From Rhyacophila brunnea (Eukaryota; Arthropoda; Insecta; Trichoptera; Rhyacophilidae), in NCBI GenBank assembly GCA_022495005.1, contig JAGYXB010001054.1:1-64000 (forward strand): 64,000 nt of DNA, in the 5' to 3' direction. Positions 34,801-47,089 of the stretch are shown one piece after another (the stretch's first letter is position 1; every line of letters begins with the position of its first letter). Below the pieces are notes generated by a model. That model was not told where the DNA came from. It saw only the letters and a program-made list of their open reading frames with translations, and searched no databases. The translations under genes were made by a program, and so were the position numbers.

Positions 34801-34882
34801 GTGTTTATGGAGGGGGTGTAAATTTACCGCACCGGATGACGGCCCTTCACTGATGGGTGACACCAAACCTAATTACGCCACT
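34800..34882. mobile_element. DNA transposon terminus (hAT-like)
   Basis: On minus: CAGTGGCGTAATTAGGTTTG then GTGTCACCCATCAGTGAAGG, with a GC-rich CCGGTGCGG patch. CAGTGGCGTAA starts are typical of hAT ends. No partner was identified. Confidence 0.55.
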
Positions 34883-34954
34883 GCTCAGATGCCTTGATGA
34901 TCCGCACACACAATTAAAAAAGTAGAGGGAACGTTGGTCACGACATAAAATTAA

Positions 34955-35170
34955 TTAACCGTGTATAAATATATTACGGAGTGTCGCACTCTCTGACGTC
35001 ATCCGGAATATATAATGTCCCAGCCACTTGACGTGTCTCTTCATAATTACCTCGGTCACCGAAGGCTGCCGTATCTGTTCACCAACTCGAGTGTTTATAA
35101 TGCGGTTGTACCAAAGTATCCTTAATATTAGGCAAAGACATCGATCGTACAGACAATACGCACGCACCCT
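34955..35170 (-). pseudogene. LINE reverse transcriptase thumb fragment
   Basis: LRILWYNRIINTRVGEQIRQ, PSVTEVIMKRHVKWLGHYIF, RMTSES on minus. The R.LRI.W..RI.N..V......V...I..R...WLGH..RM arrangement is that of other LINEs here, but no longer frame was found. Confidence 0.6.
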
Positions 35171-35549
35171 GCAGTGGTGCTACAAAAGCGATCTACGCGC
35201 TTCAGTTATGGTATGGTGAATTCTCGAGAGTTGGCGATGGACCGAGGGTAGTAACGCAAACTTGTCCTTGACCTATGCCCCATTGCTGGGGGCATGATAG
35301 GGTGGGTTATTAATAGTAATATGCATGTTACACAAACGAAACATTACAATAATAATTGCTCTTAAAAATGTCATCAACGGATAAAATATTTCCATAGATA
35401 CTAATATTTTTGTTTTCATTAATTCTATCATCCGATGTGCGTCTTGATTGCCTTATAAATAGGTTACTTAACCGATTGGCTTGTGTTTTGGTCGTTTTCT
35501 GGCTCCAAACACACATTAGAAAATATAACACACGTGTGAATTCTAACAA

Positions 35550-36063
35550 CGCATCTATTCTATACATAAGGCTGCTTTCGGCAGATATCGGCGGAAATCA
35601 AGGGTAGTTTATCATATTTATATATTGAAGTAATATAATTATTACTTTCAGTTCTCAGTTCCCAATGAATACGACAAAATATTCATCAGAATCGCCAACG
35701 CCTTGCGATGCGGGTGGAAGAATAGTTTTCCATAAGGCATATTTCTCATCTGGCACAATTTTCATTTGACTAGCATCAAGTAGAGTAGTTTGCGTGCCAT
35801 AGTTCTTAAAGAAACCTCGATAGTAAATGCGAGGTATCCATAAAGGCATCTAGAACAGAAAAATGTTTCATTAAGTTAGCCGTCTAAACTGTATATATCG
35901 CTTTAAAAATTAACACAGCCAAGAGAGGTGCTGTCAAAACATTGAACTTTTTGATAGCTGAGATGGTTAACTTATTGGTTAACAATTAACCGGCTCAATA
36001 CATACATGTGATAAACTACCCTCGATAGCCGCCAATAGAAGCATTGTGTATAAAATAGATGCG
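35550..36063. mobile_element. Second copy of the 15.8-kb MITE family, carrying an insert
   Basis: CGCATCTATTCTATACATAA at the left and AATAGATGCGC at the right, with GGTAGTTTATCATATTT / GATAAACTACC inside. Relative to the 15.8-kb copy it contains about 220 extra bases (about 35645-35868) that include an exon-like open frame. Confidence 0.8.
35655..35849 (-). pseudogene. Unidentified exon-like open frame captured in a MITE
   Basis: On minus, TTTTTCTGTTCTAG (a good splice acceptor) immediately precedes MPLWIPRIYYRGFFKNYGTQ, TTLLDASQMKIVPDEKYALW, KTILPPASQGVGDSDEYFVV, FIGN and a stop. The composition is protein-like and unlike the AT-rich random frames nearby; 64 residues. It is absent from the sister MITE at 15.8 kb. 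I do not recognise the family. It may be a captured host or viral exon, or part of the autonomous parent element. No catalytic motif is visible. Confidence 0.5.
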
Positions 36064-36069
36064 CAATCC

Positions 36070-36980
36070 CGAGATTTGAACCCAATTACTCACACCAAAT
36101 ACTTCAAATACGATAATAAGATAAGTTAAAAAGCGCTTTCTCGTTATTGACCAAATTCTTTGGAAATACTTCAATCACAAGTTCAAGTTGGGTGCAGATT
36201 TCGAGTCCCTGCGACAAATATATGTCGGGGTGGAGGCACCGGGGAAAAAAGGGTGGCCATCTGGAGATTCAATTAGAAGCTTTTCTAAGCTTTCGAAAAG
36301 TTTGTTTTGTAGGCTTTGGGTGGCGCCTGCACGTGTTGCCGGAAACAGGCTTTTATAATAATAATAATATGTCGACGTCGCTGAAAAACCTCACATGGCT
36401 GCAAACGTGACAAATTATTAATTGGAACCAATTTCGTAATTTAATTATTGGAATTAAAATGAAGTAAGATGCTGGCATTTCAATAGTAATTGGGTATTCG
36501 AAATTTACATAATGTATTTGAGTAAGTACTAGTAATATTCTGGTTTCAGAATAGTGGTTCGCAACCATTGAGATAATATTATTATGAATAAAGTGCGTGA
36601 AAAATAAAATGTGTACAAAATTTTATACTATCCTGTCTGCCGGAATCATTCCATATATTTTTTGATTTTTTCGTAACATATAAATATATAATAATATGAA
36701 AGTAACGGGGATTGAGTGTTTAATTGTATATGCTATTGAGTAAGTTAAAAGCAAAAAAGGGTTTTCTTCATTTGTGAAATTTTGAAATTCACAACAGTCA
36801 CTCTCTGAAATATTCAAATTTAATACTTAACAAAGGTATTTTAAATTCTAATTGATTTAAATTGTGTACTATTGCATTTGAGTATATACTCAAATTTATT
36901 CCATACTCAAATGGAATAGTACAAAATTTAAATCCATTGGAATTTAAATGCAAGCTCCATCAAGTACCTTCGGTCGATAG
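36070..36980. other. No supported gene
   Basis: An 87-codon frame at 36147-36410 (MTKFFGNTSITSSSWVQISS) lies in a more balanced stretch, without family likeness. A short inverted pair, ATACTCAAAT / ATTTGAGTAT, lies near 36880-36910. Confidence 0.4.
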
Positions 36981-36997
36981 TATTAATAAAGGTATTT

Positions 36998-37632
36998 TAA
37001 ATTGAGCGTCGACAGCTTCAAGTGCCTGGGGGTACACATCACGGAAGATGGCATTTTGCAGAAAGAGCTCGCTATCCGAATGGGAATGGCTGGAGCAACA
37101 TTCAACTTGATGCGAAATGTCTGGGACTCACGATTGTACTCGGTCAAAACCAAATGCCGCCTATTCGACGCTTGCATTCTGACAGTGCTGCTTTACGGTA
37201 GCGAATCATGGCACCTTACGAAGGCTCAGAGCAACCGTATACTGAGCTTCGAAAACAGATGTTTGCGACGAATACTGGGTGTGCGGTGGTATGACTTTAG
37301 GAGCAACGAGGAGATAAGAGAACGTACCAAGCAGCCTCTCATCACGCTGAAAGTGAAGAGGCGACGTTGGACCTGGCTCGGCCACGTGCTGCGGATGCCA
37401 GAAGAGAACTTTAACCTGGCTTGCCTGTTCTTGAAGCCGACCGGATTTCGGCGACCTGGAAGGCCGCTAAATACAATCTACAGAGTGTATACGGCGGAGC
37501 TACGGGATGCTGGTTTGACTTGGAACGAAGCAAGAAGACTGGCGAGCGACAGGGATTCTTGGAGGCGCCGCGTGGTGTCCATATGCTCCAGATAAGGGGC
37601 GGATATGGCCAAAGAAGAAGAAGAAAATTTTA
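36998..37632 (+). pseudogene. Non-LTR retrotransposon 3' end, least decayed copy
   Basis: A 197-codon frame (37002-37595) reads MSVDSFKCLGVHITEDGILQ, KELAIRMGMAGATFNLMRNV, TVLLYGSESWHLTKAQSNRI, CLRRILGVRWYDFRSNEEIR and WTWLGHVLRMPEENFNLACL, to LTWNEARRLASDRDSWRRRV. It is followed by GGATATGGCCAAAGAAGAAG, the family 3' tail. It is 5'-truncated, so a dead copy, but open through the whole C-terminal region and therefore relatively young. Confidence 0.9.
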
Positions 37633-38334
37633 AATTTAATCAATGGTCAAAGTAACTAAAGTATATAATTCTATTAATATTAATATAGCTTATTCTGTAC
37701 CATAAAACCTCTCAGCAGGTCTATTCTTAACGGTTATCGCTTTAACACGTTTTCGTTATTTATATTCTTCCAAATTAGCGCGGAAGGTATTCTTTACACT
37801 AAACGGTATCGCTGGCTATTTTTAATTCGTAATACGGCAAAAATTGAGATTGGTTGGTAGACATGTTGGTCAAATTCGTATTTGTGCTGCCGAATCCAAG
37901 CGGATAAGACCGAACACAAGCGGATAAAGCCAAACCAGCGCCATTTAGTCGGTAATGAGCTGAAAATAACCTACAATTTTATTAGTCATGTCATGTGATT
38001 TTGACTATTGCAATGTACCTACTTAATAGTATATTATTGATCGACCCCAATTTATCCACTCTATCCAGCTGTATTAACATACATATTATACATCTGTGTA
38101 GGTACATGAACTAAACGTCATTAATATTACTTACTTACTATTTCATATTTATACTATTGTAAATGATTCTAATATCATTCAACTCGGACCATTCAACTTG
38201 CTCAAACTTAATTCAGCTCTGCTCTCTGAGTTGTTTCACTGTGGATCGAACTCACCTGTGTTCTTTCTCTTTAATTTACAATATGTAACTGTGCTTTGAG
38301 ACCATGACGAATAAACATCACTGAAAATCAACAT

Positions 38335-39230
38335 TAATCTTATTACTGACATACAACTTCCAATGGAACACATGAAGGATCGGGGCCAGCTGTTAAAGCA
38401 GACGTCTTACAACTTTTGAGCTCATTGTGAAGTTGGTACTTGTTAAATAGCCCAGTGTATAACTAATATACATGGCAGACAATACTTTAATATCACGCAT
38501 GCAAACTAATGTGGATTAAAATCAGTGCAATACGGGTTAAAATAATCTGCTAGGTACACTATAAAATGTCAGATAGGACGGCGCCACTCAATGCAAACCT
38601 TGGAAATCGAATGTTGATTATTATTCTTAAGTTATTTTATAGTTCTTAGGTTTCTATCCATATTATGGTGTGACGTAAAACCGGTTATTATGCTCAACAG
38701 TAACGTCCCGTGGGGGTAGGCAGATTGAGCGTCGCTTGGGGGCGGCAGTTTCTCGAGGAGCGGCAAATCGAGGAGGATTTTTAGGAATATATAGAAATAG
38801 CTACCTAAACTTAATAATAACGAAATTATCTTTCCATTGAAAAATTCAGCTCACTGGTTTTGTTGGGTTCGCGATGTCTAGTTTACTTCCATTGCCCTTC
38901 TATGTCCTTGGTGACCAAAAATGATACGTGCAGATTTGCGAATAATTACAGTCCATTGTTAGTAGTGTATCCATACAACACATTTCTTAGATATTGGACT
39001 CATGAAAGGATGACAAAAATACTGTATAAAAAACATGGGGCGGCATTTTGGCGCTGCCTAGGGGCGGCATTTTATCTAGGGACGTCACTGGTGCTCAATC
39101 ATTTAAAGCTGTATCATATTATTATATAATAAGAAGGGTAGTGTTCAATCAAAATGTATGCATCTTATTACTGACATACACCTTCCACTAGACCACTTGA
39201 AAGATCGGGGTATGCTGGTAAGGATTTCCG
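38335..39230. repeat. Pair of short direct repeats around the 38.7-kb hAT element
   Basis: CTTATTACTGACATACAACT..CCAATGGAACACATGAAGGATCGGGG (38340) recurs at 39168 as CTTATTACTGACATACACCT..CCACTAGACCACTTGAAAGATCGGGG. About 50 bp each, with the hAT element between them. Confidence 0.7.
38698..39090. mobile_element. Short hAT-like element, 393 bp
   Basis: CAGTAACGTCCC at the left and GGGACGTCACTG at the right are inverted (11 of 12). Flanks ATGCTCAA (38690-38697) and GTGCTCAA (39091-39098) match at seven of eight, an 8-bp duplication. GGGGCGGCA motifs recur near both ends. No transposase is visible. Confidence 0.85.
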
Positions 39231-39839
39231 TTGCTAAAAACATAACAAAGTTATAACTGTGGCGTCAAAACATGTATTTTATTTTTTTACATAAGTTCGT
39301 TTTGTTTTACATGCCTGCTGCTTTTAAGCTTGGGAAACGCTGTTTTAAAGCACGTCCATAAATCTCCATAGTTCACTTAATATATGGCGTTAGTAACTCA
39401 CAACGCATAACTTTAAATTCGACACATCGTAGGTCTTTTACACTTGGCAATGGATGCCATACTTCAAGTGGAAATGTATCCGCCATACATTACGGTCTGC
39501 CAAAAAGTTGTGAACATTTTCACACCAGTCTGCGATAAATGCTGGCGTAGTTCAAAAGTATAGAAAAAAATTGTAAAGCTGTAAGGAAAATGGAGATTTA
39601 TGTAGAATATAGCAGATCGTAAATAATGTTACAAACTTAAACATAAGCATATTGTACGATGATTTGATTCTCGTTTTTTTTCATTCCATGCTCTTGGATT
39701 TATTCATAATATATAAAACAAACTTGGAAATTAGAAAAGTAGTATAAAAAAATAATAGGTACAACGTAATCGAACTGAATTGTAGGGCCATGCCTAAAAG
39801 TTCAGATTAATTTCGTTAAATAGGTACCAAAATTTTCTT

Positions 39840-40110
39840 CCGGGACCCTAGTATGATTCTTGGTGAGGTCAAAATATATTTATGTGATTTTCTCAAAGTC
39901 TGGTTATTTGTGATTATATCTCGTATATTACATAATAAATACACTACTATCATTGGGCATCGTGACCTCTTGTAGTATTAAAAAGAATAACATAGTTATA
40001 TAATAATATATTATTATTAGTTACAATAAAAGAATACTTAATTTTTTTGGAACTTCTCATTTTTTTATTAGCGATATAGTAATCACTATTTTCCATAAGT
40101 ATTAACAGGT
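39840..40110 (+). repeat. Dispersed repeat, copy with the empty MITE site
   Basis: TGGTGAGGTCAAAATATATT, CAAAGTCTGGTTATTTGTGA, CATCGTGACCTCTTGTAGTA, then CCATAAGTATTAACAGGTCT, which corresponds to the 17.9-kb copy before its MITE inserted. Confidence 0.75.
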
Positions 40111-40127
40111 CTGATAAATCTATAATC

Positions 40128-40160
40128 TAATCTAATCTAATCTAAAATAATCTAAAAAAA
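40128..40160 (+). repeat. (AATCT)n microsatellite
   Basis: TCTAATCTAATCTAATCTAA with a final AATAATCTAA. Confidence 0.85.
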
Positions 40161-40329
40161 TTAAGTCTTTTATATGTAAATTTAAATAAAACTCTAAAAC
40201 TGATACGATAGCGTTTTAAACCTAAAGAACGTTTTGTAGACAGTTCTTTGGTTTTTCCAAGTATGGGGATAAACAACTCAATCTGTCTCAGCATAATATT
40301 GATCGGCGATATTAAATAACTGACCGCAA

Positions 40330-40745
40330 TTGCGAATTCCTTAATATCTTTTTCCCGTAGTGTCCAATTATCGCAAACTCAGTAAATACCTTAATGCAAT
40401 TATAATTTCCGCAATATCCGTTTTTCCACATAGTCAGTCATATCCAATGACGTAAACTCCATATAGAGTAGCTGACTCAATTATAATAATAATTATTTAC
40501 TAAATATTCTTTTCAAGTTATTATTTTGATTGTGAGTACGTCAATAAATAGTGGACCATAATTCATTGGACATGTCACTCGAATATAAGTTATCACTCCT
40601 AGCAACATCTCATTCTACCGAGACTCGAACCTCGGAATAGTATCATAAGTATTGTAACATAACTCATGTAACATACTCTTGTACCGACTATTTACGCTGC
40701 AAATAAAACTCGCTCTTCCATCCATCGGGGCAACCACCAAATCCT
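40330..40745 (+). repeat. Dispersed repeat, longest copy (LTR-like)
   Basis: As at 7690, extending through GTACGTCAATAAATAGTGGA, ATGTCACTCGAATATAAGTT, then a T-arm-like CCGAGACTCGAACCTCGG, TACTCTTGTACCGACTATTT and CAAATAAAACTCGCTC (a polyadenylation-like AATAAA). TATA box, then AATAAA, is the order in an LTR. The gag/pol frames that would confirm it are absent. Confidence 0.5.
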
Positions 40746-42017
40746 CCTACTCCTCTTATTCCACCAACTCCTTCATCTACAACAGTATTGGTAACAGCCT
40801 GGAGCTCCTACTAGGGAACCGCGAAACATTTCAGTATTTGAAAAAAATATATAAAAATGTGATACCTGATACAAATCTCTAAGTATAGATAAATAATCTG
40901 CTAATATTTATAAATTATTTAGATTTTTTAGTTAAACAAAACAAAATTTATATTGACCTAATTGCGACAAGTCATACCTATGCAAAACAGCATTTTCAAC
41001 ATTACTGGTAAAAAAAATAAACACAGATTGTGTCTTTCAACGGTGACTTTGGAGCAAACCCTGCGAAATATCATTTCAAACATTGTACCGGTATTGATCT
41101 TTTGTTCAAAAATATGCGATCATTCCCCTCTCATTAAATTATTGTGTTTGTAGGCTGCAATGGCGAAGACTCCATACTAGGCGATTATTTAAAGCCTACC
41201 TTCTTAAGAAAAATATTTTTAAATTTTATATTGACATATTAAATAATATAATCACATAATAATATATTCAATATGCCCAACGACATCTATCGTATAATTG
41301 TCATAATAATTTTATGATCTTTTCCACTATTTCAATAAGCACCATTTATGGCATGTCTCGAAGGTTTAAAAAAATAAGCGACATCTCGTTGCGCTTTACA
41401 TATTGTAAGGATTACGTTCGCGTGAATCGAAAACTTTTTTTATATGAAGTTTGTTTTTCATAATTTCAAGACGTCTGCGGCGGCCTATATAAATTGGTAA
41501 GCTATTTAAGGAGCGCTTACGCTTACATATTACGTAAATACACATTTATTCAAAATAATTTATAAGATAATTTAAAAAAATAATTTCTAGGGATTCAATC
41601 ACATATAAATATTGATTGTTGTTAAAAATTATAAATAATTTATCTCGTGATTTTTATTTGTCAGTTAGTTTATTCATAGACTAAGACAATTTATTCAGCC
41701 AATTATGTAAGTTGAAATCTGATATTGTATCTAAGTCTGTGTTTTAAATATAGAAGTATTTTAAAATGTCTAGTTTACGGGTTAAATTATAAATTGTTAT
41801 GGAACAGATTCACAACAACGGATATTTTCAATATATTTTGAGCGTATCTTGCGTTTATATTTAAGAAAATACATAATTCAAATGAATTGCTTAATTTTAT
41901 ACCATCAATGAGCTTTTTAAATTTCATCGGTCTTTGTGTACCTACCTATTCATCAGTAGTTATGTCAGATTATCTTCTTATTTCCCGTAAATACATCTAA
42001 CAAGTGTGTTTTCTCCA

Positions 42018-42058
42018 CAGCCTACCTGTTTTCAAAAGTCACCCTTCGCCACTGGAGG
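42018..42058. mobile_element. Orphan right end of the hAT-type MITE family
   Basis: CAGCCTACCTG...CACCCTTCGCCACTGG matches the right terminus of the family with no left half nearby. Confidence 0.6.
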
Positions 42059-42149
42059 CTGTATCTGTAATAAATTTTTAATTTTTGCTTTACAAGCAAT
42101 TAAATGAAATGTTCTATTTTTTTTTTCAAATGTACCTATAATAATAGAC

Positions 42150-42229
42150 TAAAATTTTTGGGGATGGAAGCCTTAGATTTTTATTTTCTGATTTCGGGGG
42201 CCGTGGTGTGAAAAAGTTTGAGAAGCACT
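42150..42229 (-). mobile_element. hAT-Charlie-like terminus
   Basis: On minus the sequence begins CAGTGCTTCTCAAACTTTTT and continues TCACACCACGGCCCCCGAAA, a common hAT end. The opposite end was not found, so it is a fragment. Confidence 0.6.
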
Positions 42230-42741
42230 GATTTAGAACACTATGCCTCTCACACAAGTTATGAACAAAATACAAACAAAGATTGTTTCATACAATTTTA
42301 ATATTATAACACATTTTCTGCTTATTATAGCGAAGTCAAACAAACAATCGAATAAGCCCTGCTCAGCGCCGTTTCGCGTGCTTACTTATGCATAATGTTT
42401 TGGTCGACGCTTGCATATTTGAATACACAACGAAGGAATTTTAAAACGGCGTTCTGCCAGTAGGCTGGAATCGCAAAAGAAGATGTTTTTTCAACACACT
42501 GGGGTACATGTTTTTATGTGGGCACGTGCCAGCGTACGCAATGCTTTTTTGTATGAATCATTTATGGTGGACTACGCAAAGACTACAATACAATTGGTCG
42601 GCGTCGCACATGACTCTGTAACTAACTATAATATTGGAAGAAAATCTTTTTAAGAAAAATAGGATTTTCCAAGACTACAATAACTGGGGCCTAAGAAATA
42701 AAGCAGCCTATTTGCAAAAAACACATATCAAATACAAATAT

Positions 42742-43525
42742 TCAATTTTCAATTCAATTTATTTATTTTTAACATATTGTGGATATTACAAATTATAAGT
42801 TTAAGATGTTCACAACATGACATTTAGAAACAAAGAAATATAAAACAGTATTACATAAAAAAGAGATAGATCTGTATAGAGATAGATAGTAAGTTATTAA
42901 ACAGTAGAAATGTGTAAATACAAAAAATATAAATCAGATAGGTACAAGAAAGTACACCGAATGAGTTAAGCAGACCCTATTTTAATAATTTATAAAACAA
43001 CGTCCACCTATCTCATTCATCCTCACGTAGGTGGAATATACCAACACCCGAAGCAATTTCGTTGAACATAGTTATCGCCCTCCCAATTGGCATTACCAGT
43101 GGCAGGTTGGTTCTGTACCTTAGGAGAATAAACAACTGATGCTCTCGATGTCTATAATAGTTATCAGGGACACACAGGTCAACACTGCCCAGAATGGCAG
43201 AGTTCTCATTTATACCTCGTATAAGTCGAAAAAAATACATAGCTAAATAAACATTTCTTCTAAATTGCAGACTGCAGTATGTAAGCATGCCTAAGAGAAA
43301 GTCAGTTGGATAAAGCCACGGATAGTATCCATACAACCTCAAGTAAAGGAGTCTCAAGAATTTCTTCTGAACCCTCTCCACCATATGGCCATACTTCAAC
43401 TGATTCGATGCCCAAACAATAGACCCACTCTCAAGTCTGCTTCGAACTAAAGAATTAAATAAAAGTTTTAATACCGTAACATCCGAAAAGACCCGGGAAG
43501 TACGCATGACGAAACCCAACATTTA
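42742..43525 (-). pseudogene. Jockey-like LINE 3' end, longest copy
   Basis: A 169-codon minus frame (43013-43522) reads MLGFVMRTSRVFSDVTVLKL, LFNSLVRSRLESGSIVWASN, GYYPWLYPTDFLLGMLTYCS and RTNLPLVMPIGRAITMFNEI. RSRLE.GSIVW.S. is the conserved post-catalytic reverse transcriptase segment (V.S.LEY.S.VW.P.). Upstream catalytic motifs are missing, consistent with 5' truncation. The 3' UTR runs to 42742. Confidence 0.88.
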
Positions 43526-43544
43526 ACCGCCTTGTTATCAATGG

Positions 43545-43795
43545 TAACTAAAATATAAGAGAAAAGTGTAAATACAAAAATATGTTAATTAGATACCTAC
43601 AAGTAAGTACACAGAATGAGCTAAGCAGACCAAATTTTAAGAATTTATAAAATAATGCCCACCTATACTCATTATCACGCAGATGGAATATGTCAATATA
43701 CGAAGTGATTTGGTTGAACATAGTTATTGCCCTCCCAATTGGCATTACAAATGGCAGGTTAGTTCTGTACCTTGGGAGAATAAACAACATTGATA
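43545..43795 (-). pseudogene. Jockey-like LINE, second fragment adjacent to the first
   Basis: RTNLPFVMPIGRAITMFNQI, TSYIDIFHLRDNEYRWALFY on minus, plus matching 3' UTR (GTACACAGAATGAGCTAAGC). It is broken off at 43793 where AACAAC joins unrelated DNA. Same orientation as the copy 50 bp away. Confidence 0.85.
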
Positions 43796-43809
43796 CAAGA
43801 ATACACTGA

Positions 43810-46390
43810 ATACCATAATAAGGATGATGGCGTGAGATTATAATTGTGAGGTAACGATGTACTGGTGAGATCGATATGATCGAGAGATTACTATGAAGAG
43901 CAAAGGACTCGTGAAAATAGTAGTACGTCTCGTGACGGATTCGATGAGTTGAGTGAGGATTCATAGTTTGCCTTTCTTGTTTATATAATTGCAGTACATA
44001 TATTACAATAGATAGTGTCGTAATTACCAATCAAAACAAACACTACTGATCCAGTTATGATTAAGGAAACGATGATGATTACTATTGTTTTAACAACAAA
44101 ACCTACATATTAAAATGTGTCACTAATTTAATACTAAGTGGTATGATTGCTACAGAAGTAAAAAACAAAATTACTTAAACTGTAAAACCCAATACAGACA
44201 TTAAAAAAATGATCTCCCAGGCATAAGAAAAATTCCCGATGCTTGACAACTTAACATGTAACATCTTAATATAATCTTTATAGAAAGTGTGATACAGGTT
44301 AAATTGATTTGATTGATCCATGTTTGTGTTGCCATTCATATGGTGTATGTAGTCTCTACATCTTATTTGTTTGAACTAGTACGCTGAAATATTAATTATA
44401 CCCATCGCAAACTCCAGTATTGTATTTTTCCATTTACTTATTCAGTCCCAAAGCATCTCTAAAAAAATGAAGTATCAAACGTAAACAGTTGATAAATTAC
44501 GTATTTTTTCAATTGTTCCACTTTATTTCTCAAGCCCAGATATAGTGTACGGAGAGTCTCTAGGGAAACATTTATATGGGTGTGCCCACAGGGTTTATTA
44601 TAAACAGTCTTGCGAAGGAGTCAACATTTTTTCAACACTACAGCTAGTAATTCTAAGAATAAGAAGATAATATTCGTATATCGATTTATTGTTTTACGTA
44701 CGTGAGCTTAAATGGCTATTTACACTTACTAATAAATAATATGGTCTGCTTAAACTTCCTGATATACTTCCTTGTATAATGCCACTATGTATTAATAATT
44801 ATACAAAAAGTTTGTTCTTAGACCAATTGCAAGAGCTTTTATCCGCCATTTGCTACACTCGAAAACTAACAACATACACTAATATAATATTTAGCTTATA
44901 TTATCTCGAAAAATAGATCGACGAGACTCACGTTTTTTACATTTTTTTATAGAAATTAACTGTATGGAATCCTTATGTTTAAGATCAACCTGAAATTTTA
45001 ATATAATGTATTAGGTCGCTAAATCGTTATTAACTGGCAAGACGTAAAATACAAGCGATCGACAGTGTTTTTCGAAAGCGCCGTATGGTATCTATAGTTT
45101 TATTTATGTTTCCGAAATATAAATTTCCCTTTTACCTATTTTAATATTGAAAATCTCGTACGGTAGCCTAAAGTGACATCGCTATAACGGACAGAACTTA
45201 TAAGCATCGTAAAGGGACGGTTAGGAATGACTGAATTTAAAGTCTCTTAGTATACGAGTATGCCTGTGAATTATAATTTTTAATATTTTTCTGGAGTAAA
45301 CCAATAAATAAAATAAAACTAATTTGATTTTCTTTTTCTTGTTTGTAGTTTGTTCTTAGGGCGTAATGCTCAATTCATACTTACCACAAACTTACAGCAA
45401 AATTGGTAAATAGCCGAAATCCATCTGTTAACTATAGATTATAGAGATAAGGAATCCTTAACCATAGACTACTTTTGTTATGAACTCGCCCCCTTCTGTA
45501 TTACCAATTACCACTGACAGCTGCTGTCAAAATAAATGTACGTGTCTATAAACAGCCCATACACTCAAATTCATTTAACAATTGATCTCAATATGGGTAT
45601 TGAACAATTTCTTATTTGGATTTAGATATTTATGTAATATTAAACCAATAGATAGGTAGTTAAAATATATAAGTACTTAGTTACTTACACACCAACATGG
45701 TAATATCAGTTTTAATCACTCTATATAATTATTCATATCATGGCATATTTGTAATAATTGTAAATGACAAAATCTGACATTTCAACGGCAAGTGTTACCG
45801 TATCGGGAAAAACATGGGTCAAAAAATAACTTATATTCTTCACTAATTGCGGAGACATTTAATCATTTCAATTAAATAATAATTGTGTATTTATAGTTAT
45901 TGGATTTATTTTGTATATTTTTCATATTTTTGTCATCGTTTAACAATTACAAAATAATTTACCTAAATTATGAAAAAGAGAATTTTTATATATGGTAATA
46001 TTTTCAATAGAAAAATAGAACGAAGCTATTGCAGATCTGGTGGACCATAGACAACTCGATCATAACTATGAAAGGCTTTTTGGATAGTGTTTTGTTGTAA
46101 CTATGACAGACGATTGAGCATCGCGCTCTTAATTTAAAATGTGCCAAAATTATTGTCTATGGTTTTTTTAATGTAAAAAATACAGCTTATAGAAACAGTA
46201 CCTACCTAATGACTGTTTTTAGCGGAAGAATACAATTAATTTGTATCCTTTTTCTAAATATTATGTGACGCTGTTAGTAGATATTATAATGGAGTGTCAG
46301 CAAACGATAATATTGTAACTTAAATTCATGTTTTTAGTGCACTTGACTATAAAATTAATATTAAATATTAACATAAATCTGTTCGAGTCA
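43810..46390. other. No supported gene
   Basis: Long AT-rich stretch. The 160-codon minus frame 43548-44030 is the LINE tail (43545-43795) plus a chance extension. No repeats shared elsewhere in the window were seen. Confidence 0.5.
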
Positions 46391-46393
46391 CAA

Positions 46394-47089
46394 TATCGCA
46401 CCCCCAAACCTACACTGACGTTAGTAAAAATCAGCCATTTTCGAGCCGAAACAAACTTTTTGAACTATGTTTATGTTACTTGATTTGTACTTGAGGCATG
46501 GTCTAAAAAGATCGTGACTAGGCGATGGACGGATTGTGCAAATGACGCGAGCCGGACGAAATATAATTTGCCATAAAAATTCAACATGCGTCCTTTTTAT
46601 GTTATGTTTGTTATTATATTCGTAATAATAATAGCATTTACATGTTTGCTTTTTCAAGTACATTCGGAACGTTTTTTAATCATCTTTACACGATTTAAGA
46701 ATATATTCCCCCGACGCCATCACAAAACAAATTAACGTGCAAACAGGTCGTCTATCGCTCTCCGAATAGCAACGCGGCCGAAATTTTGTTCCGTTCATTC
46801 ATTCACTCATTCATTCCGTTTCTCTTATGTACGCTCTTAATGTCTAATGGCTTTACAATGTCCATTTTTTTGTAGAATTGTAAAAAGTTATATCTTTCTA
46901 GTGGCATTCATTTAAGAGTAACACAGTCACTGGAGTATTCTTCTCGATATTTGACTCAATTTATTTAAAATAAAACTGTAATTTATATTTCGTAAAATAT
47001 TTTTTTTAGAGATACGCCAGTGTTGAACTGCATTCACAACTCAAAACAGCAATTCAGACTTAAGTCAGTGTAAATCTGGGGGTGCGATA
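46394..47089. mobile_element. TIR element with TATCGCACCCCC ends, 696 bp
   Basis: TATCGCACCCCCAAACCTAC and GTAAATCTGGGGGTGCGATA are inverted, about 25 bp with three mismatches. The interior includes a block that recurs at 63255-63545. A TA or TAT target is possible. No transposase; a minus 80-codon frame (46421-46663) has no family likeness. Confidence 0.8.

Noticed and set aside
43548..44030. 160-codon minus frame as a novel gene
   Set aside because: Residues of the LINE tail occupy its second half; the rest is a chance open extension.
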